NCBI RefSeq assembly: GCF_040581485.1
Contig: NC_090133.1
Coordinates: forward strand, 26,500,139-26,564,138
Source: Linepithema humile
Lineage: Eukaryota > Arthropoda > Insecta > Hymenoptera > Formicidae
Direction of reading: 5' to 3'
Length of the DNA stretch: 64,000 nt
The position numbers were made by a program, and so were the translations under genes. Shown here piece after piece: positions 56,854 through 64,000 of the stretch (its first letter is position 1; each line of letters opens with the position of its first letter). A model generated the notes under the pieces. The model worked only from the letters and a program-made list of their open reading frames with translations, was not told the DNA's origin and ran no database searches.

Positions 56854-57970
56854 ACGACGCCGTTGCATCCGCCGCTCGTGTGCGACTATACGTGCGTCCT
56901 CCACTTCGCCGCCGCCGTTCCTCGCATGTGTCTCCTGTGTACGCGTTTAACGTGGCCGTGTGCACGGCTCCGGGCCGAAAAGTTCGTCTCCGTGGGTATT
57001 GCGGACTTTGCATACTAGCCTTTTCGAAATCCGCTCCGGAAACTTCGCGGAAGTCGGAGCCGAATACGAGATAAAAGTCCGCGCGCACACCCCCGCGGGA
57101 CTTGTTGCGGCGTATAACGGAGGAGTAGTCTGCGGTACGATGAGAAGATTTTTGCGGGAAGTTTAATAGCATTTCCCGTCGACGAGAAATATTAATGAGC
57201 CTTTGAAACCGCTTCTCCTACAGAAATCAACGAATTTGTAGAATAATTAAAAAATACTCATATCTCGTTATTTATCCAAGAAATTGTTATTTTTGTTAGC
57301 ATATCGCAGTTATGTTTTTCTTAATCAAGCCTCACCGTTATTTATCGCAACATATCCGCGGACATTTTATCGGTCAAAATCAAATTGTTTTTTTCTCTTT
57401 ATTTTTTTTCTTCTTTTTTATGAACACGTTCCATGCCATGTGTCCGAAAAAAAGAAAAAAAAAACACGCATTCACCAAGGCACCGCAGACAATCCAATCA
57501 GAAGCGGACGATGAATAACAAAAAAAAAAACCCCCGTTCTGTAAAATCCTGTTATGCATACCACCCGGCACGTCGAGCGCCCCCGCGTTTGGGATTTAGC
57601 GACGGAGGGGATAAAATCGAACGACAATTTTTTTTCACCCAACGGCAGAAGCGATCCTGGGAGGGCGGAGGTTCGGGATGTTAGCGGGCGGGTGACAGGG
57701 AGGGTGGATGAGTTGCGAAAGGATACACGCGGTGGAGTTCTGTATCCTCTCGTTGGCGGCTTGCGGTTTAAAGCAACATCCCCTACCCACCGCAGTCCCC
57801 ACCATGCGAAAGAGTGTTTGAGAGAGAAAGAGGAAAACAGGGATGCAGAGGATGCGGGTGGCCGCTCGTTATTTTTATTGGCCGCGTTTATCGGAGGGTT
57901 CAGTACGGGAAAAAAAAAAAGAAGCGAGGGTCGCGGAAAGAGCGAAAACAAAAAGCGTGGAAACGAAAAA

Positions 57971-57973
57971 GAC

Positions 57974-58004
<31 letters not shown>
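57971..58004 (+). repeat. (GA)n microsatellite
   Basis: About 34 bp of GAGA with AAA interruptions, GAGA-factor-type and triplex-prone. Confidence 0.9.
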
Positions 58005-58005
<1 letters not shown>

Positions 58006-58200
58006 GTTGAGTGAGTCAGTCCGGTGATTTTTTTTCGCTCTGATTTCCACGAGTGGATGAACGCCGAGAAAAATGGGCCAAGTTTGTCCCGTCCGGCACG
58101 TCGCGGTTTACCCGCAAACGAGTCGCGTGAAAGCTTCGGTTTGAAAGCTGAAACCTCGGCCGGGTAATGGACTCTCAATTGCGGTCACTCGAATATGATT

Positions 58201-60089
58201 TCCATGTCATGAAGCATCAAAGTATTTAATGTTATTCCTGCATTCACAATGGCATAGAATAACGAGCGTTTTATTAGCGATAGTAAACTTTAATCTTACT
58301 TTAATGTGATTTTCTATGTCCTATTGATTCTGAAACAGTCATTAATTGATGAAAAACAGCAAGTCAAAGAATTTTTGATTCGAAGAAAAAAGCAAGATTT
58401 ACGCGACGATTTTGGCAGTAGTCCTTCGACTAAAAATTCTTGAGGACGCGCGATAAAAACAATCGGCGACCAGGAAGTAGGCGGGTTTCGCGGGACGCGG
58501 AAGCCATTTCGTTGCAGTCGAGGCGGCGGCGCACGGTTTTTCCGGCAACTTTCTCAGCCATTTTCCGCGGACTATGCGGAAGCACTAAATAATGCGGATG
58601 CTCCTGGCGTCCTGAAAGGACGGCAAGAAGGGGGACGACGGGGCCTCCGCTTTCTCGTGGGTGTGGAGGCGAGCGAGACTGAAGTGGTTACAAGGGGCGG
58701 TAAGGATGGAGGGGTGGTGGCGGGTCGAGGGGTGGGGTTGCAGGACGAACTGGAGATTTTGCGCGCAGAGTTATAGTGAAACTTTCGAGCATTTATTTCA
58801 CGAATCTGCATATTACGTCCGCCGTCGTGGCTGCCTCGCAAAGGAGGGTACAGAAACGGGCGGACGGGGGGATGGGTGCAACGAGACGAGTGTCCTCGGC
58901 GACGTACGTACGTACGTAAGTACATGCACGGAGGGAGAATGAGGGAGGACGGGAGGGGACGCGCGGACGGGAGGTTGTGTGTTTTGCTACCGTCCAGAAA
59001 GGGGTTGCAGGAGACGACCGACTTTGTGGCTCCAGCCACGTCCGACGTACGACGTCCGTACGGAGTAGTAAATACGAATGGTGATTTGTAGCCCGATCGT
59101 GCAAATTAACCCAACGTCGCTTTCTGTTTACGGCCGATTCTTCGCACGAACTTTCCTCAGTCGCTTTGCACGAACTGAATTTTCTTAAATCAATTATTTG
59201 TCGATTACGATTACGATGATCGGCTGTGCTCTCCTCGTCCTCGTCCTCCCTTCGCTCCGGCGGTGGAGTAGTGGAAAATCGGCGATAACCGGCGGCGAAT
59301 CGCATGCGCGAACTTATCTTCGACGCGATTTTTAGGCACGCTGCATTATCGCGCGCCAGCAAGTTCGCGGTAAGTTTCGCGAGGAATTATTGATAGAAGA
59401 TGGTGGAAAGATATGTGTGGCGTAGGCGAGCGTACGCCCGCGGCCCTTTCAACCTCCCCCCCCCTCCCCACCGCCAAGCACGCGGAGCCATCGTGCGAGA
59501 GAAAATTTACGGCCACGCGAACTACCCTCTTAAACTCCGCGAGACCAACCTCCGGTCTTTTGCCCACCTACCCCGACGCCCCGGGGTCCGCGGTGCGCCG
59601 CCATTGTCAAGAACTTTGAAAATTCGGCCCATAAAACTTTTCGAGAAACTGCGGCGCCGCGCTCGGCCGGCAGAAGCTTCTCGCATCCTCGTATCATCGC
59701 TCTTCGTGATTACACTTTTAACCTTTAATTCTTTGCTCGCTATTATCTACTCGCAGTGGACACAATGTCCCGCGAATAGTCGCACAGTCGAGAAATTTCG
59801 AATATTCGCGCTGTCATAATATTTTACATTATGCGTTTTCATTAAATACAATGTGAAATAATTATCGTAATAAGATACTTCTAAAATAAGTTCTAAATTA
59901 AGTTACAAGTGAAGAATGAAGTTTCCGTATTCGCTCGTGTCTAACTATTAAATATTTACATTTTCCATTTATTAATTTCACATTTCTATTCGATTAAAGA
60001 CGTGTACATTTCCGCTTGATTAAAGATTTCGTACGTTGCCGATACCGAAGCTGCGATTACGCCATCGGACACTGTGCTCGGTTTCTTAA
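58201..60089. other. AT-rich then CpG-rich region, no gene recognised
   Basis: Contains GTTATTC...GAATAAC (about 58230-58264, short hairpin), a PHO/YY1 GCCATTTT (58557-58564) with a near-match at 58503, and an (ACGT)n run (58902-58917). A GTAAGT donor-like site lies at 59371. The 155- and 189-codon minus frames at 58572-59362 are Arg/Ser/Thr-rich without a domain. Confidence 0.3.
58557..58564 (+). promoter_or_regulatory. PHO/YY1 consensus site (CAGCCATTTTCC)
   Basis: Full PHO/YY1 core in a CpG-rich island, 54 bp after a near-match AGCCATTTCG. Paired sites of this type are typical of Polycomb-response elements and also of YY1-type promoters. Confidence 0.35.
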
Positions 60090-60335
60090 ATGGATCTCGT
60101 GGAGTTGAATAAAATTCGTTCTGGTATGTGGCTCGCACCGTCAGTGTCAGGCGATCCGGGCGAGGCAGCAGCGCGCCAGGGCGAGGATGACATTTTTGAA
60201 GAGGCCATTAGCGCACACGTGTGTGTGTGTATACGCGTGTCTCTACCTGGCTTCTCTCTTTGCCTCTTTTTGGAGTGGAAACGATTACGTTACAAGGGTA
60301 CGGGACACGGGCCGGAGCCACACGAAGCGATGTAA
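60090..60335 (+). CDS. Candidate 81-aa reading frame, acidic N-terminal half
   Basis: ATG (directly after an in-frame TAA) opens MDLVELNKIRSGMWLAPSVS, continues through an acidic stretch (GEAAARQGEDDIFEEAISAH), and after a (GT)n-derived VCVC ends at TAA 60333-60335. Over the first 43 codons GC is 29 at first, 18 at second and 24 at third positions (67, 42 and 56%), a coding-like order. Past codon 44 the sequence is partly simple repeat. There is no signal peptide; the C-terminal half has a short hydrophobic run (LPGFSLCLFL). The -3 base is T, a poor start context. A first exon ending before the GT repeat is possible. No family recognised. Confidence 0.25.
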   Translation: MDLVELNKIRSGMWLAPSVSGDPGEAAARQGEDDIFEEAISAHVCVCIRVSLPGFSLCLFLEWKRLRYKGTGHGPEPHEAM

Positions 60336-62838
60336 CGTGTACATTCGCGTTTCATGAAGTAGCGCGGACGGAGAAAGAGATCGTGCATGCGTGCGACGGA
60401 GAAAGAGATGCGGGAGAGAAAGGAAGAGGTAGCGGGGAGAAAAGAGAGGAGAGTGGATGACGCGGGGGCGCGAATACGGGGTGCTCTACCGAGGGGTGAA
60501 GGGGGTTGTGGGCGAAGAGGAGGCGAGTGAGCCGCGATGCAACCCCGTCTGAGCGAGCACCGAGGGGTGGGTTAAGAGGGTGTATCACTTGTTTACTACC
60601 CGACCGCAAACCGCCGACAAAAACATTAATGTCGAACGTTAACGGCGATAATGCGAGCGCGACCCGCTCTCTCCATCCGCGATTTATTCACTCGGGAACA
60701 AATCGACGATCCTGAAAATATCTCAAAGCGCGTCCAACCGGAGTGTGATGCTTTTTATTTATTTATTTATTTTTTAGTTAATGCAGTCGGCGTGTTTTAT
60801 GCGAGAGGAATGTACAAATGAGAGCGGAACAGAGACGATTCTCTGCATATATGGCACCTTTTGCACAGTTGTTTAATTTAATTCACACCTCACAGTGAAT
60901 TACTGGAAGCGCGAAATTTCATGACATCAAAGTATCTTTGATTTGCATATAAATATATCCACTATAATAATATACCTCGTAATAATCACTTTGCCTCACT
61001 TTAAAATACGTATGCACAAATGCAAACATGCTTTTCCACATTTTCACGCATTATTACCTGCAAATTCCGCGATACATTTTACAACAACAAAAAAAAAAAA
61101 TAATAATAATAATAACCGAGCAATTTACGGCCGTCAGCTCTCTTGCGATCTCATGTTGAGGGTATTAGGTACCTTATACTTTCGCATATTTATCGCAAAG
61201 ATCGCCCGATCGCATGATACTTGCGAAAGGATCGACCGCGTAACTCACGGCAGCCCTAAAAGCATCCTGTAACACAACACGGGCATCGCCTAACGACCTT
61301 ATGAAAAATGGTAACTACCTTTGCGAGGGAATGAGAAGCTGGTTTGCCGGGGAGTGGAAAGGGACGACGTAGAGACTTCTTCGCCGATGCCGCAGCATAA
61401 TTTCAAGCGGAATGTCCTCGTTTATCTGAAAATTCTCGCGCAGCTCCGACGCCCGGGCTACGGGTGGGGAGGGGGGGGGGAGTGGGTAAAAGGGGTGGGA
61501 AGAGGTTGGACGAAACTTTGCCCATTTTTGCCCCCTTTCCACCCCCTATCGCGTCCCTTCGGAACCTCGAACCGCTTTGCCAGTCTACCAGTGGTACCAT
61601 CTCCGGTAACCGCCCGAAGGCTTCACGGTTGTTCCAACCATCGTCGAGAAAGCGGACGGGGGAGGGAGAAGGATAAAGAGGACGGAAAGAGAACGGCGCG
61701 AAAGGGGCGAGAAAGAGAGCGGACGGCGTAAAGGCGCGGCAGTTGGGGCGGCGGGGCCGGGTCGCGGAGCGCCCGGGCAAGATGATATTTTCTTATCTTC
61801 TCATTACTTAATTTTACGATTGCTCCTGATACTGCGGGCGTTGCCATGGCTACCCCACTTAAGTGCCCCATAAAAAGATGAATGACAAGCCAACCATATT
61901 TCCCCCGCAACTCGAACTCCCGACTCCTTCCGCTCGTCGCGGGAACGCGCTCGCCCCCGAAAGCTCGTCGTTTCGCAGACTTATCTCAGAAGCGTTCTTC
62001 TCAATGGCTCGTCGCGTTACGACGACGGCCAGACGAGCAACGGCCCGATTAAAGTTACACGAGTTGATTGATCCCACACATTTCTGATTCGGAATTCCGT
62101 ATCACACAAATACGTATTCCTCCATATCAATCCACATTAATTGTCAGCAAATGTTTACTCTTAGACTAATCAAATAAAAAATGTATCTTGTAGGTATATT
62201 TATCTCGTGACAAAGCCATCGACATTTTCACACGAAATTGCGCAACTTTCTACTTCTAATTTTTTTCTAAATTTTTAATTTTTTTGCGCTTTTCTTAAAA
62301 ATTACGTGTTAATCGTAAAATGTCGTGTTTTACCGCCACACATGCGAACGTCCGTCCATTCGCTTTGGTCACTTCGAGTTTTCTACACCCGCGTGAATAT
62401 GAATGACGCGGATAACATCGCGCCCTAAAACACGCGGTTCGGAAGCGATCAACCGTTCCGCCCGAGAATGACGCGCCGAAGTAGCCCTAAATCTTCGGTG
62501 GCGCGCCAACGTCGGAGTAAATTCGGCCGAAGAAGGGACGGAATTGATCGCGCAGTGCGCCCTGGAATGATGCCGCATGATTAAACCGACGTGTCGGAAA
62601 TCTTCCGCGCGATCAAGCCCTCTTCTAAGCTATTTCTTGCTGATCGCCCAGCCAGCCAGCCAGCCAAGCCAACCCTGCGCCACCCCCTTCAACCCATCCC
62701 GCGTCTTTCCTCCTCGTCGCCGTCGTCACGGGTGCCTTCCTCCGGGCTCCTTTATCCTATAGTATCTATCTTCATTTTCTTAATCGCTCCCAACCACCTC
62801 CGCTGCACCCCCGTGACCCACCTCACCCTCTTTGGTGG
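60336..62838. other. CpG-rich and AT-rich DNA, no gene recognised
   Basis: 60340-60730 is purine-rich. 60740-61130 is AT-rich with an A-run and (AAT)n near 61091-61113. 61320-62090 is CpG-rich with a G4 tract. 62090-62340 is AT-rich. 62640-62838 is pyrimidine-rich, with GCCAGCCAGCCAGCCAAGCC at about 62650. Nothing identifiable. Confidence 0.3.
61462..61480 (+). other. G-quadruplex-prone tract
   Basis: G3, T, G4, A, G10 on the + strand. Confidence 0.5.
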
Positions 62839-62850
62839 CCAAGATGGCGC
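62839..62850 (+). promoter_or_regulatory. TISU/YY1 element over an ATG
   Basis: CCAAGATGGCGCC matches SAASATGGCGGC at all but one position, the best such match in the window. It follows a pyrimidine-rich stretch (62740-62830), as in promoters of short-leader transcripts. On the minus strand it is a GCCATCTT PHO/YY1 core. Confidence 0.4.
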
Positions 62851-62900
62851 CCGTTGACGAAGACGTATTACCCGGGACGTTACACAGCGACGCCAGCTGA
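62844..62900 (+). CDS. 18-codon frame starting at the TISU-like ATG
   Basis: ATG in the element opens MAPVDEDVLPGTLHSDAS and stops at TGA 62898-62900. It is too short to judge. It may be the start of a spliced coding region whose donor I could not place, an upstream ORF, or not translated. It is listed because its start context is the best in the window. Confidence 0.2.
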   Translation: MAPVDEDVLPGTLHSDAS

Positions 62901-64000
62901 AAGGGATCGACTGCGGGTTTCTAAGAGATTGTGTACTCTTACGGAAACACCCTGAATTCTCATTCTTTCGAACGCTCCTCCAGAATGATTATCCCAGGAT
63001 AGTCTCGGCGCGTCAAGAATCGCGGCATTACAGCCGAAGAGGGCTTACTATGTCGGCATTACAAGCCTGATCGCCGCTCGCAATAGGGCGTCGTCGGTTA
63101 TGCGAATTGTGCTGCATCGATACGCGATATTTCGCGCGAAGGGGGTACTTTGTACGAGTTCTATATAAATGTAAATAGGGGACCACTGTATTACCTGCGT
63201 TTATCATAATGGAAATTGCATTTCTACATCGACGTCACTGTTGCATATTTATCGAAGCAAATGTTAAATTAATCTGAATTTCTATATCGAGTTAATTAAA
63301 TTGAATCAAATAGTAATTCTATGTTGCTTGCACATTAATTGATTATACGGCACGACGGCTGCCGTAAGGGACGCTCTTGCAAAAATTCCCGCGACCCGCG
63401 AAATAAATGAAATCCTCGTTGAAAATAAATAAAGTCATGAATGGGCCGCGCTTTTACCTTTTTAATGAGCGTCATCAGCCGACGAGTAAATCACTTGTGG
63501 TAACGCGGGGGATAAAAACTAATTGCGCGCGTTTACATTGCTCGGCGCGTCAATCCTCTCTCATTACGTGTGTGAAGCGATTTAAAAATAATTACCCGCC
63601 ACTGTCGGAAGAGTGGTTTTTCGCGGCTGCAATCGGCTGTTTTTCGCGGCGCGTAACAGCCACGTTCGCGAACGCGCGTGGCGTTAACTGATAGTTATAA
63701 TTCGATCGCCGTAATTAATCTCGAGCGGGACGGAGCGTAGTGGCGCACACGTATACGGATCCACGTGTTCACGCCGCGGCACGACGCGCGGCTCGAGGTA
63801 ATCCGTAGACGAGCAAACGCACGCACATACGCATCCTACTCGCACTCACACATCCGCGCGACACGCGACATACACACACGCATACATGCCGCGCCGGAAG
63901 AGAGTGTGCAGTGAGCGAGCCGAATGTGGGACAAACTCATATCCCATTCATCCGTGCCGCGCTGAGTGCGTTTGCTCTAGCGCGCGAAAGTCAAGGCGAC
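62901..64000. other. Mixed DNA ending in a CpG/CA-rich island
   Basis: 62900-63130 is CpG-rich, 63130-63400 AT-rich. From 63700 the sequence is rich in CG and CA steps (ACGCACGCACATACGCA) and contains GTGCAGTGAGCGAG, an initiator-like CAGT in an island. A promoter or 5' UTR extending past the window edge is possible but unproven. Confidence 0.25.

Larger units (their letters stand above)
56149..58200. other. CpG-rich patches with simple repeats, no gene recognised
   Basis: 56150-56560 and 56840-57180 are CpG-rich. The second begins with CTATAAAG (TATAAAG 56847-56853), a possible + TATA box. 57180-57540 is T/A-rich. 57550-58200 is GC-rich with A-runs and a (GA)n run (57971-58004), which generates the 192-codon Ser/Leu/Phe frame on the minus strand. 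Confidence 0.3.

Noticed and set aside
57472..58050. 192-codon minus-strand frame
   Set aside because: Driven by the (GA)n repeat and A-runs; low-complexity Ser/Leu/Phe product.

Overview
This is a eukaryotic, most likely insect, genomic window with no gene I can identify by homology. AT-rich stretches (homopolymers, (TA)n runs) alternate every few hundred bases with sharply bounded, CpG-rich islands that show no CpG depletion. That mosaic, the frequent short (GA)n, (GAGC)n and (CT)n repeats, and the lack of recognisable transposon proteins fit a hymenopteran such as an ant or wasp best. That assignment is inference from composition only. There is no operon-like gene packing, no rRNA, no convincing tRNA and no CRISPR array.

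Almost every long open reading frame is low-complexity (CT/GA tracts, CGA/GAC repeats) or lies in a CpG-rich island where stop codons are rare by composition. The window therefore reads as a long intron or an intergenic regulatory domain. I list a few reading frames with something extra (triplet GC periodicity, a good start context, a flanking splice-like signal) as weak exon or small-protein candidates. None has a family assignment.

Layout. 1-5 kb: alternating islands, with a compact promoter-like site (GC box, inverted CCAAT, YY1/PHO motif over an ATG) at about 1.70 kb. 5.1-6.1 kb: AT-rich, with a 124-bp tandem repeat. 6.1-7.4 kb: CpG island with three CCAAT boxes, then a pyrimidine-rich leader-like stretch. 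7.4-9.1 kb: AT-rich desert holding one isolated 230-bp GC-rich island with RNA-like helices. 9-25 kb: alternating islands with TATA-like sites, a consensus CRE, an AP-1 site and an E-box palindrome. 25-50 kb: more CpG islands, a 16-bp minisatellite at 35.4 kb and opposed strong splice donors near 45 kb. 50-55 kb: AT-rich, with two long near-perfect foldback hairpins at 50.1 and 54.7 kb. 55-64 kb: islands with the best-supported small reading frames (55.94 and 60.09 kb) and a second YY1/TISU-like start at 62.84 kb.

The main unexplained signals are the two pre-miRNA-sized foldbacks, the excess and placement of GCCATYTT (PHO/YY1) sites across the window, the isolated structured island at 8.4 kb, and the small reading frame at 55.94-56.15 kb with codon-like GC periodicity.
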